Shown: in pieces, positions 8,806 to 16,433 of the stretch | Layout: every line of letters begins with the position of its first letter | How positions within the stretch are numbered: position 1 is the first letter of the stretch | NCBI RefSeq assembly: GCF_003217775.1 | Contig: NZ_QJVJ01000013.1 | Span: forward strand, 62,001-126,000 | Direction of reading: 5' to 3' | Source of the DNA: Paenibacillus flagellatus | GTDB lineage: Bacteria; Bacillota; Bacilli; Paenibacillales; NBRC-103111 | DNA length: 64,000 nt | Program-made: the position numbers and the translations under genes | Notes under the pieces: model-generated | Database searches by the model: none | Told to the model about the DNA's origin: nothing | What the model saw: the letters and a program-made list of their open reading frames with translations, nothing else

Positions 8806-8828
8806 TTGTATTATTATATATAATACAA
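8806..8828 (+). promoter_or_regulatory. AT-rich near-palindrome over the -10 box, GntR operator
   Basis: A near-palindrome with TTGTATTA and TAATACAA arms spans the -10 TATAAT (8819-8824) of the downstream regulator. Its position and AT-rich TATTA/TAATA arms resemble YtrA-type autoregulatory sites. The -35 (TTAAGT, 8795-8800) is weak. Confidence 0.6.
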
Positions 8829-8854
8829 AAGACGAATCGAGGTGAATCCTCCCC

Positions 8855-9238
8855 ATGATCATCTCCTTGCAGTTGGACAGCGAAACGCCTCTCTACGAGC
8901 AGCTGCGCAACCAGATCGTGATCGGCATCGCCACCGGCGAATTGGCCGCCCAAGAGAAGCTTCCGACCGTCCGGCAGCTTGCCGAAGACCTGGGCATCAA
9001 CACGATGACGGTCAATAAAGCGTACATGCTGCTGAAGCAAGAAGGCTATATCGTCATCGACCGGCGGCACGGAGCCAAGGTGAGTCCTCGCCCGCCCGAT
9101 AATCCCGAGCCTTCGCCGCAGCTGGAGGAGCAGCTCCGATTGCTGATCGCGCAGGCTACGATTCAAGGGGTGAACCAGTCGCGCTTCCAAACGTTATGCT
9201 CGCAAATTTTCGCCAACATGACTTACCGGCATCCTTAG
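8855..9238 (+). CDS. YtrA-subfamily GntR transcriptional regulator
   Basis: A 127-residue regulator. The N-terminal winged helix-turn-helix (PLYEQLRNQIVIGIATGELA, LPTVRQLAEDLGINTMTVNK) is followed by only about 50 residues of helix, with no large effector domain, which defines the YtrA subfamily. Such proteins usually repress a membrane-protein or ABC operon of which they are the first gene and respond to cell-wall-active antibiotics. GAGGTGA lies 9 bp before the ATG. The downstream membrane protein at 9267 is the probable target and is not an ABC transporter, unlike the ytrABCDEF arrangement. Confidence 0.85.
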   Translation: MIISLQLDSETPLYEQLRNQIVIGIATGELAAQEKLPTVRQLAEDLGINTMTVNKAYMLLKQEGYIVIDRRHGAKVSPRPPDNPEPSPQLEEQLRLLIAQATIQGVNQSRFQTLCSQIFANMTYRHP

Positions 9239-9266
9239 CTTTGCTTGAAAGGAGTCGATTCCGATC

Positions 9267-10646
9267 TTGTTAACGATCATTTTGTCCGTAGCGGCCGCCG
9301 TTCATTTCGTCGTATTGGCGGCCACCTACCGGTCGCAGGCCCGGTATAAGAACGGCATGCTGTTCGCCGTTACCTTGCCCGATTCCGCACCGGACGACGG
9401 GAGAATCCGGAGCATCCAATCGACATTCAAGAAACGGCATACGCAAGCTTGTGTGGGAATGGCCGTGTTTCTCGTTCCGTTCCTTTTGCTGTACAATAGT
9501 GCCGCCTATCAGGTCATTTACTTTTTCGCGTGGTTCTCCGTCTCCTTTGTCGTGATGCCGGCTCCGTTCCGGCGGGCGTTTCGGGAGACGCTGGCCGTAA
9601 AACGCGAGAAGGAGTGGTTTGTCGGGGCGAAGCGCGTTATCCAGAGCGATTTGCGTGCGGCCTATTTAAAAAACCGGCGTTCGGCTCCCGTCTGGCTGTT
9701 CGCGATCCCGCTGGCGATGGCGCTCGGTCTCCTGCTATGGGGAGCGGGCGAATCGTCGCCGTTTCTAACCGTCGCTTCCGGCTCGCTCGTCGTTACGATC
9801 GTACTCCTCCTGGTTTCGCTGCAGGCGCGCAAGGCCAAGGCCAAGGTGTACAGCCTGAACAGCGACGTGAACGTCAGCCTCAATCAGGCCAAGCGCAGCC
9901 GGTTGTCTTACATGTGGCTCGGGTTGGCCGTGCTGGAGAACGTCCACTGCGCGCTGATCGGTCTGCTTCTCTCCAATGAGAACGAGCGGATGTTCGGGGT
10001 GTGGCTCACGATTACGCTGTTGTTCAGCGCGATTCCGCTGGCCATCGTCTGGTACGTATACCGGGGCATCGCCCGCTTGGAGCGGGAAACGCTGGCGTTG
10101 GACGGCCAAGTCGTTTACACCGACGATGACGAATACTGGATCAACGGCTTTACGTACCATAATCCTTACGACCGAAGCGTCTTCGTCCCCAAACGGATCG
10201 GGATGGGGGAGACCGTCAATACGGCTACTCTTGCCGGAAAACTGCTCGTATGGATCCCGATCGGGATAGCTGTCGTCGTCGTCATCGGCGTTTCGTTTTT
10301 GTTGGTTCGTTCGGAGATAGTCGAGCCCGTTCTGACCGTTACGCCCGAGCATACGATCGAAATCGACTACCCGATGTATTCGTACGAGTTTAACGTGACC
10401 GATATCGAAGAACTCGCGCTTGTGGAGAGCCTTCCTTCGGGCAGGAAGACGAATGGGGAAGGGACGAATCAGGTTGCCCGGGGACATTTCAAGCTGAACG
10501 AGCTGGGCCAATCGCGGCTGTACGTGTTCAAAGCTCCGCCGTACATCCGGATCAAGCTGCCCGACGGGTATGTGTTCTACAACGAGCGAGACCCGCAGCA
10601 GACGGAACGGCTGTTCGAGCAGTTGCGGAAGCGGGTAGCGGAATGA
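9267..10646 (+). CDS. Membrane protein with DUF1648/DUF5808-like parts and C-terminal extracytoplasmic domain
   Basis: A 459-residue protein with an N-terminal helix, paired helices at about residues 70-105, 145-180, 210-265 and one near 325-345. The segment around residues 285-315 (DDDEYWINGFTYHNPYDRS followed by VFVPKRIGMG) is the DUF5808 signature seen in SdpI/YhcF-associated membrane proteins. After the last helix, about 110 residues form a small domain of PH-like length (about 350-459). Start TTG 9267 has AAAGGAG 12 bp upstream. It lies 28 bp after the GntR gene and is probably co-transcribed. Function unknown; a role in envelope stress or immunity is a guess from relatives. Confidence 0.6.
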   Translation: MLTIILSVAAAVHFVVLAATYRSQARYKNGMLFAVTLPDSAPDDGRIRSIQSTFKKRHTQACVGMAVFLVPFLLLYNSAAYQVIYFFAWFSVSFVVMPAPFRRAFRETLAVKREKEWFVGAKRVIQSDLRAAYLKNRRSAPVWLFAIPLAMALGLLLWGAGESSPFLTVASGSLVVTIVLLLVSLQARKAKAKVYSLNSDVNVSLNQAKRSRLSYMWLGLAVLENVHCALIGLLLSNENERMFGVWLTITLLFSAIPLAIVWYVYRGIARLERETLALDGQVVYTDDDEYWINGFTYHNPYDRSVFVPKRIGMGETVNTATLAGKLLVWIPIGIAVVVVIGVSFLLVRSEIVEPVLTVTPEHTIEIDYPMYSYEFNVTDIEELALVESLPSGRKTNGEGTNQVARGHFKLNELGQSRLYVFKAPPYIRIKLPDGYVFYNERDPQQTERLFEQLRKRVAE

Positions 10647-10718
10647 AATATCGGATCCATTCGGCCGAACTATTATATGTGTTATTATGGAATCAATTAG
10701 AGTTGCAGGGGTGATGAG

Positions 10719-10976
10719 ATGCGTTGGGAAGAAGTGAAGGAACGATTTCCGAATGAGTGGGTTGTTCTAGAGGCTACGAAGGCTCATTCTGTGTCTGGCA
10801 ACCGCTACATTGAGGAGGTCGTCGTCGTTGATCGTTTTGTGGATTCAAGATCCGCGCTGCGCCGATACAACGAGTTGCACAAGCAGGCTCCTCATCGCGA
10901 ATATTGTTTTTTTCATACGTCCCGACCGGTCTTAGTAGCTCGGGAACGGCATATCGGAGTACGGGGGCAAAAATGA
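10719..10976 (+). CDS. Small conserved-looking protein of unknown function
   Basis: An 85-residue soluble protein beginning MRWEEVKERFPNEWVV and ending near a basic tail. It has alternating strands and helices (EEVVVVDRFVDSRSALRRYN, YCFFHTSRP). The start ATG has AGGGGTGATG immediately upstream. I have a general impression of a widespread bacterial family that often sits near small toxin- or protease-like genes, but no function can be named. Codon use is more AT-rich than the neighbours. A terminator follows 85 bp after the stop. Confidence 0.65.
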   Translation: MRWEEVKERFPNEWVVLEATKAHSVSGNRYIEEVVVVDRFVDSRSALRRYNELHKQAPHREYCFFHTSRPVLVARERHIGVRGQK

Positions 10977-11060
10977 ATCTTCAAGTGGAATTCGGCCTTC
11001 CTTTAATACTACCCGATGATCCCCAGATTGCCCATAATTCCCGTCATTCTTTCACATTCA

Positions 11061-11090
11061 AAAAGCACCCGTAAGGGTGCTTTTGCTTTT
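11061..11090 (+). terminator. Rho-independent terminator
   Basis: AAAAGCACCC (11061-11070), loop GTAA, GGGTGCTTTT (11075-11084), then a T-rich tail. Confidence 0.88.
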
Positions 11091-11215
11091 GCGTGCGGGA
11101 CGCAAAGTTTTGCGCCGGCTGCACAAGGATTTGCGCGTTGAGAAAGCTGGCCGCGTGATAAGATGCTTTCGCAAGGCCGATTTGCGATATGGTGCAGAAG
11201 GGAACGAGAGACGAC

Positions 11216-11686
11216 ATGAACATTCAATTGCTGTACTGGGGGTTATTTTCCTTGATGCTGGGGCTCGCTTTGTCCCTGCCGCTTGCGGCGGTTCATTACC
11301 AAAACTCGCCGAGGTGGACGAGTCTGTTTACGAACCCCCGGAAGCTGAAGTCCGCTCATCTCGATTTTTTTACGCAAGCTTTCGCCGCGGCATTCGTCTA
11401 TGTGATCGAATTCGCTGTGCAGAAGGCGTTTCCGGCGCATGTCGTCATTCCGTTATTGTTCGGGACGGTATGCAATCCGCTGCTGCTGCTTCTGGAGGCG
11501 ACGCCGCTCCACCGGGAAGGGCTCGGGAAGCCGTTCTACCGGCTGCTGAAAGCCGTCAGCCCGGTCTCGCTGCTCTTGGCTTGGTTGTCGATCGCATGGA
11601 TCGTCCTGCCGGCCTCGATGGCGGTCGGATGGGCCGCTTTCGTGCTGCTTGGCCTATGGCTGATGGGGAGCTATAGGAAACGATGA
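11216..11686 (+). CDS. Four-helix membrane protein, possibly HAB/styrene-oxide-isomerase-like
   Basis: About 156 residues with four predicted membrane helices. A conserved-looking segment after helix 1, NPRKLKSAHLDFFTQAFA, resembles the SAHL/RAH motif of the small four-helix membrane isomerases (hydroxylaminobenzene mutase and styrene oxide isomerase). That similarity is from memory of the motif and is weak. I chose ATG 11216 because it directly precedes the first helix and follows GAGAG; an in-frame ATG at 11189 would add nine polar residues. Stands alone after a terminator. Confidence 0.55.
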   Translation: MNIQLLYWGLFSLMLGLALSLPLAAVHYQNSPRWTSLFTNPRKLKSAHLDFFTQAFAAAFVYVIEFAVQKAFPAHVVIPLLFGTVCNPLLLLLEATPLHREGLGKPFYRLLKAVSPVSLLLAWLSIAWIVLPASMAVGWAAFVLLGLWLMGSYRKR

Positions 11687-11800
11687 CAGGAGCGGCGCCA
11701 TTGAAAAACGTCCATGTTCTCATCACGGGACCATGTTCGTATGTCGGGATCGTCGCTGCGAATGAAGACCCTAGAGAAAAATGAAGGAGAAATGACTTTC

Positions 11801-13165
11801 ATGAAAAGAACCGTTTTGAGGGTTTTCGTGTTTGCGTTCGTCGTCTTATTCGTCGTCGTAGCCATAGCCGCCCCCGGGTACATCGGTGCGCAGAAAGCGT
11901 TCTGGGGCTCGATTCGGCAGGAGCCGGTCCCTTCCCTGGACGGGCTGAAGAAGCCGGCGCACGACGCGAGCAAGCCGACCGTCGCGGTCATTTTGGGCAA
12001 TGAAACGACCGAGGGCATGGATTTTACGATTCCTTACCAGCTTTTCTCCATGACGGGGGCTTATAACGTCTATGCCGTCGCATCGGACAACGGCGTCCGA
12101 TCGTTGACGGGCGGCGTCGACGTCGTGCCCCATTATGCGTTCGCCGAGCTGGACGCTATGCTCGGAAGGAGCCCGGACATCGTCGCGATCCCGTATATGA
12201 CGATGACCGACGCGGAGAAGCTGAAGCCGGTTCAGGATTGGATTTTGAAGCATAAAGGGACTACGCTGCTGAGCATTTGCGCCGGGGCCGACGTCCTCGC
12301 CTCTACCGGGCTGCTGAACGGGAAAACGGGCGCGACGCATTGGCAGACGATGCCCGTCTTGACGAAGAAATATCCGGACGTTCATTGGGTGCAGGATCGA
12401 CGCTACGTAACGAACGACGGAGGGCGGATGATTTCCTCCGCCGGCATCTCGTCCGGCATCGACGCCAGTCTGTACGTCATCTCGCAGCAGCTCGGCGAGC
12501 CGGCCGCGGCCGCGATCGCGGAACAGCTGCACTATCCGTCCTATCCCTTTGTCGCCAACCCGGAAGTGGAGCCTTACCGAATCGATATGCGGTATTCCAC
12601 TTACGTCTTGAACAACGCCTTCCGGTGGAACGAGAAAAAGCTCGGCGTCCTGCTCTACGAAGGCGTAGAGGAAATGGCGGTCGCCTCCGTCCTGGACATC
12701 TACTCGGACAGCGGCACGACGCGGACGCTCTCGATCGCGAAGACGGATCGGCCCGTCGCTTCGAAGCACGGTTTATATTTGCTGGCGCGGCATACGCTGG
12801 ACAATCCTCCAAAGACCGATAAACGGGTCGTGCCGGGCACCCGGGCGAACGAGCTGGCGTCGGAGGAAGCCGAGCTTTGGAAAAGCAAAGGCGGCGGGGC
12901 GGAGCCGTGGTTCGTCCATAGCGGCGCCAAGGACCGCTTCCTCTTCGAGGTGCAGCTGGAGGACTTGGCGAAGCAGGAAGACGTCCTGACCGCGAAACAT
13001 GCAGCCAAGCGCCTCGAGTTTCGGGCGGACAGCTTCGAGCTCCGGGGCAGCCCGCTGCCGTTCGAGACGTATGGAGCGATGCTGCTGACGATCGCCGCGG
13101 CCGTCGCCCTCGCCGCATGGATCGACCGGAAATGGTTGGCCGGACGGCGCGCCGAAGCGAAGTAA
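11801..13165 (+). CDS. Membrane-anchored protein with tandem DJ-1/PfpI-like domains
   Basis: About 454 residues. A helix at 5-25 is followed by a DJ-1/PfpI (class I glutamine amidotransferase-like) domain at about 58-245 with a nucleophile elbow LLSICAGADVLAST (C160) and then a second, shorter DJ-1-like start at about 280-340 (KLGVLLYEGVEEMAVASVLD). A helix near 425-442 and a basic tail end the protein, so the domains lie between two membrane anchors. The start could be ATG 11792 or 11801; AAGGAG at 11784 fits 11801 better. Substrate unknown: relatives include AraC-associated sensor domains, glyoxalases and amidases. The second domain appears to lack a cysteine at the elbow. Confidence 0.65.
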   Translation: MKRTVLRVFVFAFVVLFVVVAIAAPGYIGAQKAFWGSIRQEPVPSLDGLKKPAHDASKPTVAVILGNETTEGMDFTIPYQLFSMTGAYNVYAVASDNGVRSLTGGVDVVPHYAFAELDAMLGRSPDIVAIPYMTMTDAEKLKPVQDWILKHKGTTLLSICAGADVLASTGLLNGKTGATHWQTMPVLTKKYPDVHWVQDRRYVTNDGGRMISSAGISSGIDASLYVISQQLGEPAAAAIAEQLHYPSYPFVANPEVEPYRIDMRYSTYVLNNAFRWNEKKLGVLLYEGVEEMAVASVLDIYSDSGTTRTLSIAKTDRPVASKHGLYLLARHTLDNPPKTDKRVVPGTRANELASEEAELWKSKGGGAEPWFVHSGAKDRFLFEVQLEDLAKQEDVLTAKHAAKRLEFRADSFELRGSPLPFETYGAMLLTIAAAVALAAWIDRKWLAGRRAEAK

Positions 13166-13170
13166 CGACA

Positions 13171-13212
13171 AAAGCCTTTCGCGGCGAACAATGTCAGCAC
13201 GCGAAAGGCTTT
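13171..13212. terminator. Bidirectional terminator between convergent genes
   Basis: AAAGCCTTTCGCG (13171-13183) and its exact complement at 13200-13212, 16-base loop. It separates the DJ-1-like gene from the convergent DUF5367 gene. Confidence 0.8.
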
Positions 13213-13222
13213 GTTGGCCGCC

Positions 13223-13618
13223 TCACCGATTCCCCCGCCATCCCGACGCGATAATAAGACTGTACGCCCACAACAGCCAGGCGGCCAACAGCGGTATGCT
13301 GTCGTCGGCCAGAACCGGGAAGACGGTGCGATGGAAGGGAAGGGAGAGCGCGTCCAGCAGCATCCCGGGCAAGGCGATGCAGACCGCGGAACGGAGCCGC
13401 TCGGAGGGCGGAATACCGCGCAAGGCGTACATCGGAAGCGTGCATCCCAGAATGACCGGTACGGCGACAAGGAAGCTGATCGCATTTTTCGGCCCGTTCC
13501 CCGCCTCGATCAGCCAATCCCCGAACAAGTGAAACGCCGCCGTCGCCGCCAGCCACAGGACGAAGCCCCATAGCAGAAAAAAAGCGTCGCGCCGCTTGGG
13601 CGCCGTCTTGGTAATCAT
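13223..13618 (-). CDS. DUF5367-like four-helix membrane protein
   Basis: A 131-residue protein with four hydrophobic segments (about 13-33, 44-60, 75-95, 103-125). Length, helix count and its position behind a TetR regulator fit the DUF5367 group of small Bacillota membrane proteins. It overlaps the regulator stop by ATGA (13615-13618), so translation is coupled. Function unknown; a role in solvent or drug tolerance is plausible only by analogy with TetR-controlled membrane genes. Confidence 0.6.
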   Translation of the reverse strand: MITKTAPKRRDAFFLLWGFVLWLAATAAFHLFGDWLIEAGNGPKNAISFLVAVPVILGCTLPMYALRGIPPSERLRSAVCIALPGMLLDALSLPFHRTVFPVLADDSIPLLAAWLLWAYSLIIASGWRGNR

Positions 13619-14187
13619 GGACTCCCCTCATTCGTCATAAAGGCGAAGAAGCGCCGCACGGAATCGAACACCGCTTCCTTCGGAAAATCCTCGTCCAATA
13701 ATGCCTGAACGGCCAGCCCGTCGATCATCGCGTTCATGAGAATGCCCCAATGCTCCGTCGGAATGCCCGCAACGGGCGACGATCCCCAGCGAGAAGCGAG
13801 CATGACGGTCAGATGCTCGTTTTCCTGCCGAACCATCGCCCCGAGCCGATCGCGATTCGGTTGGAACGAAAGGCTCGCGGCCAGCGTCGCGAAAAACAAC
13901 CGGTGGTAAGCGGAGTCGTATCCGCATCGGTCCTTGGCCGCTTGCAGCGCCTCCTCCAAGCTTCCGTGCCTTTGCTGCAGCGATTGCCAGGAAGCGTCGC
14001 ACAAGCTTTGGACGAGCTCGATCATGAGCTGTTCCTTCGTCCGGAAATGATAAAAGACCGTCCCTTGACTGACGTTCGCCTGCTCGGCTACCGCCTTTAA
14101 CGTCGTTTTCTCGACTCCTTTCTCGGCGACGCAATGACGGGCGGCCTGCAAAAGCTCGTCTTTGGTGACGACATTCGGCTTGGCCAT
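13615..14187 (-). CDS. TetR/AcrR-family repressor
   Basis: A 190-residue regulator. The N-terminal helix-turn-helix is clear (TTLKAVAEQANVSQGTVFYHF at about 28-48), followed by an all-helical ligand-binding domain ending FFAFMTNEGSP. ATG 14187 has GAGAGGAGT upstream; in-frame codons further upstream would overlap the promoter. It is first in a two-gene operon with the DUF5367 membrane protein. A GTTAGT/ACTAAC operator lies between the -10 and the start, predicting autorepression. The ligand is unknown. Confidence 0.85.
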   Translation of the reverse strand: MAKPNVVTKDELLQAARHCVAEKGVEKTTLKAVAEQANVSQGTVFYHFRTKEQLMIELVQSLCDASWQSLQQRHGSLEEALQAAKDRCGYDSAYHRLFFATLAASLSFQPNRDRLGAMVRQENEHLTVMLASRWGSSPVAGIPTEHWGILMNAMIDGLAVQALLDEDFPKEAVFDSVRRFFAFMTNEGSP

Positions 14188-14211
14188 GATATGCACTCCT
14201 CTCCATAGTGA

Positions 14212-14229
14212 GTTAGTCAACCAACTAAC
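14212..14229 (-). promoter_or_regulatory. TetR operator, GTTAGT-N6-ACTAAC
   Basis: Perfect 6-bp arms (14212-14217 and 14224-14229) about 5 bp downstream of the minus-strand -10 box, placed for autorepression of the TetR/DUF5367 operon. Confidence 0.65.
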
Positions 14230-14233
14230 AACT

Positions 14234-14262
14234 ATTATACGTTTCCGCCTGACAATTGGCAA
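14234..14262 (-). promoter_or_regulatory. SigA-type promoter of the TetR/DUF5367 operon
   Basis: On the minus strand: -35 TTGCCA (14257-14262), 17 bp, -10 TATAAT (14234-14239). Confidence 0.75.
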
Positions 14263-14301
14263 ATTCGAGAAAACGTGACCGCCGGCCTCCGCCTACGCTC
14301 G

Positions 14302-14331
14302 TTGACACTTGGAATGAAGCTAAAGTATGAT
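14302..14331 (+). promoter_or_regulatory. Promoter of the frlR-like gene
   Basis: -35 TTGACA (14302-14307), 18 bp, -10 TATGAT (14326-14331). Confidence 0.7.
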
Positions 14332-14372
14332 AAATACAGTTTTTCCCGTCAACCATAAGGAGCCGTCGTGCC

Positions 14373-15146
14373 ATGAAACTGAACAATACGAGCCAGGAAC
14401 CGCTCTATTTGCAATTGAAAAATATAATCAAAGAAGATATTCACCGCGGTAACTATAAAGCCGGCGAACAATTGCCGCCCGAGGAAGAGCTGTGCGAGAC
14501 GTACGGGGTCAGCCGGGGGACGGTGCGCAAGGCGATCATGGATTTGGTCGGCGAAGGGATTCTGAAGCGCCATCAAGGCAAAGGAACGTTCGTCCGCGAG
14601 GAATCGATGATCAAGCGGGAGCTGTTCTCGATGGGCGGCTATTCCGAGACGGCCACCACCACGGGGGAGCCGCTGCGGCCGCACATTTTGTCATGCTCGG
14701 TGATCGGGGCGGACGACTATCTCGCCTCTTTTTTTCGCGTCGAGCCGGGCGACCGCATATTGGAGCTGAAGCGGGCGCATTACATCCGCGACGAAGTGCT
14801 CATTTTCGAAACCGCGCATTACTCGCTGGACCGATTCCCGGGGCTCGAGCGATTCATCCTGGAATCGCCGTCCACCTACAGCACGCTGAAGCGACGGTAC
14901 AACATCGAGATGACGTATTCGGAGAAAACGCTGGAGCTGGCGTATGCGACCGAAGAGGAGGCGTCCATCCTGAACTGCGATCCGGGTACGACGCTGTACG
15001 TCATCGAGCGCAAGTCGTACGACGACGACAACGCGCCGATTCATATCTCGTCCTCCTTGTACAAGACGAACCGGGTCAAATTTACGATTACCGTCAACCA
15101 ACGGAAAGAGAAAAACGCGCCGCCCGAACAAGGGCCGGAACGATAA
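14373..15146 (+). CDS. frlR: GntR/HutC-family regulator of Amadori catabolism (FrlR-like)
   Basis: A 257-residue repressor: GntR winged helix (about 8-75, EELCETYGVSRGTVRKAIMDL, HQGKGTFV) and a UTRA effector domain (about 95-240). UTRA domains bind phosphosugars, and B. subtilis FrlR responds to 6-phosphoglucosamine-type intermediates of fructoselysine breakdown. AAGGAG lies 10 bp before ATG 14373. It sits directly upstream of the frlB-like operon, as in B. subtilis, but has its own promoter and terminator. The operator candidate is the TTGTAC/GTACAA palindrome over the frlB promoter. Confidence 0.82.
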   Translation: MKLNNTSQEPLYLQLKNIIKEDIHRGNYKAGEQLPPEEELCETYGVSRGTVRKAIMDLVGEGILKRHQGKGTFVREESMIKRELFSMGGYSETATTTGEPLRPHILSCSVIGADDYLASFFRVEPGDRILELKRAHYIRDEVLIFETAHYSLDRFPGLERFILESPSTYSTLKRRYNIEMTYSEKTLELAYATEEEASILNCDPGTTLYVIERKSYDDDNAPIHISSSLYKTNRVKFTITVNQRKEKNAPPEQGPER

Positions 15147-15198
15147 ATTCGAGCGCCCCGCACTTATTCGCGCATCGCCTCATATCGGAAGACGCAAG

Positions 15199-15223
15199 CC
15201 CGCCAATCGATGGCGGGTTTTTT
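15199..15223 (+). terminator. Terminator of frlR
   Basis: CCCGCCA (15199-15205), loop ATCGA, TGGCGGG (15211-15217), then TTTTTT. Confidence 0.9.
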
Positions 15224-15274
15224 CGCCTTTCAACGGCCGCACGAAAAGGCGATGGAACGCTTTCAAAAAAACGA

Positions 15275-15303
15275 TTGACGATATTTGTACACTATTGTAC
15301 AAT
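15275..15303 (+). promoter_or_regulatory. Promoter of the frl operon
   Basis: -35 TTGACG (15275-15280), 17-bp spacer, -10 TACAAT (15298-15303). The operator palindrome fills most of the spacer and the -10. Confidence 0.8.
15285..15302 (+). promoter_or_regulatory. GntR operator in the frl promoter
   Basis: TTGTACACTATTGTACAA: 16 of 18 bases are self-complementary. Its location inside the promoter implies direct repression, most simply by the adjacent FrlR-like protein. Confidence 0.7.
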
Positions 15304-15343
15304 AACAAATGTAAACAACAGTATACGACTTGGAGGTAACGTC

Positions 15344-16315
15344 ATGGTGGTCAATGAGCATGTGCAGCGCGTTTTGGACGCAGTGAAAGAGAGAGAGATC
15401 GAGCGGGTATTTTTCGTAGCTTGCGGAGGTTCGTCTTCCTTGATGTATTCCAGCAAATATATCTTGGACCGCGAGGCGCAAACGATCACGTCGGATTTGT
15501 ACAGCTCCAACGAGTTCATTCACCGCAATCCGAGAACGTTGAACGAGAAGTCGCTCGTCATCTTGTGCTCGCTTCGCGGCAATACGCCGGAAACGGTCGA
15601 AGCGGCCAAATTCGCCCGCAGCAAAGGGGCCATCACCGCATCGATGACCAACCTGACGGATTCTCCGCTGGCCCAATCTTCGGAGTACGTCATCCCGTAC
15701 CCGTGGGGCGGGGAAGTGAAGGCGGAGGAATCGAACTACGCCGTCCTGTACCAGCTGGTGTTCGGCGTACTGGCCGTCAAGGAAGGCAACAAGAAGCTGG
15801 ACAGCATACTGCGCACGCTGCCGCATCTCGACTCCGTCTATGCGAAAGCGAAGCAGCAGTTCGCTCCGACCGCTCAAAAGTTCGCCGTCGACTTCAAGGA
15901 CGAGAGCGTCATCTACACGATGGCGAGCGGCGCGAATTACGGCATCGCCTACATGTTCGCCATCTGCTTCCTGATGGAGATGCAGTGGAAAAATTCCCAC
16001 GCGATCCATGCCGGCGAGTTTTTCCACGGGCCGTTCGAAATTTTGGACAAGGAGTCGCCGTTCATCCTGTTCCTCGGTCTGGACGAAACGCGTCCGCTCG
16101 AAGAGCGCGCCCTCAAGTTCCTCCGCCAATACGGCGAGAAGCTGCTGATCATCGATGCGAAGGACTACGACTTCACGGGAGTCGAGGAAGACGTCAAGGG
16201 CTACGTGGCTCCGCTCGTCCTGAACCAAGTCATTCGCCAGTTTGCGGCCGAATTGGCCAAAGAAACGAAGCACCCGCTCGAAACGAGAAGGTACATGTGG
16301 AAGGTCGCCTACTGA
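15344..16315 (+). CDS. frlB: Fructosamine-6-phosphate deglycase (FrlB-like, SIS domains)
   Basis: A 323-residue double-SIS-domain enzyme. The first phosphosugar-binding loop is near residues 25-33 (ACGGSSSLM) with the conserved SLRGNTPETVEA segment at about 77-89; the second half has HAIHAGEFFHGPFEIL, typical of the FrlB/AgaS/GlmS-like isomerases. FrlB converts fructoselysine 6-phosphate and related Amadori phosphates to glucose 6-phosphate and the free amino acid. Length and gene order (frlB-O-N-M-D) match B. subtilis. TTGGAGGTAAC precedes ATG 15344. First gene of an operon of about eight genes. Amino-acid specificity cannot be read from sequence. Confidence 0.87.
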   Translation: MVVNEHVQRVLDAVKEREIERVFFVACGGSSSLMYSSKYILDREAQTITSDLYSSNEFIHRNPRTLNEKSLVILCSLRGNTPETVEAAKFARSKGAITASMTNLTDSPLAQSSEYVIPYPWGGEVKAEESNYAVLYQLVFGVLAVKEGNKKLDSILRTLPHLDSVYAKAKQQFAPTAQKFAVDFKDESVIYTMASGANYGIAYMFAICFLMEMQWKNSHAIHAGEFFHGPFEILDKESPFILFLGLDETRPLEERALKFLRQYGEKLLIIDAKDYDFTGVEEDVKGYVAPLVLNQVIRQFAAELAKETKHPLETRRYMWKVAY

Positions 16316-16344
16316 TCGTACGTACTCGCTTGACGCGACTGGGA

Positions 16345-16369
16345 GCAATAGAGGAACGTTCTCTATTGC
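16345..16369 (+). other. Intergenic hairpin before frlO
   Basis: GCAATAGAG (16345-16353), 7-base loop, CTCTATTGC (16361-16369), with no T-run. More likely an mRNA-stabilising or processing hairpin that sets the level of the binding protein than a terminator. Confidence 0.5.
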
Positions 16370-16433
16370 CTTCCTTCATCCAACGTTTGTAAGCGCTTTT
16401 TCGATTCTGAAAACAAATAGGGGGAATCGTACG

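Noticed and set aside
14492-16315. 607-codon frame joining the frlR region to frlB
   Set aside because: Its first half is an out-of-frame reading of frlR plus the terminator and promoter; the true frlB start is ATG 15344 with a strong ribosome binding site.
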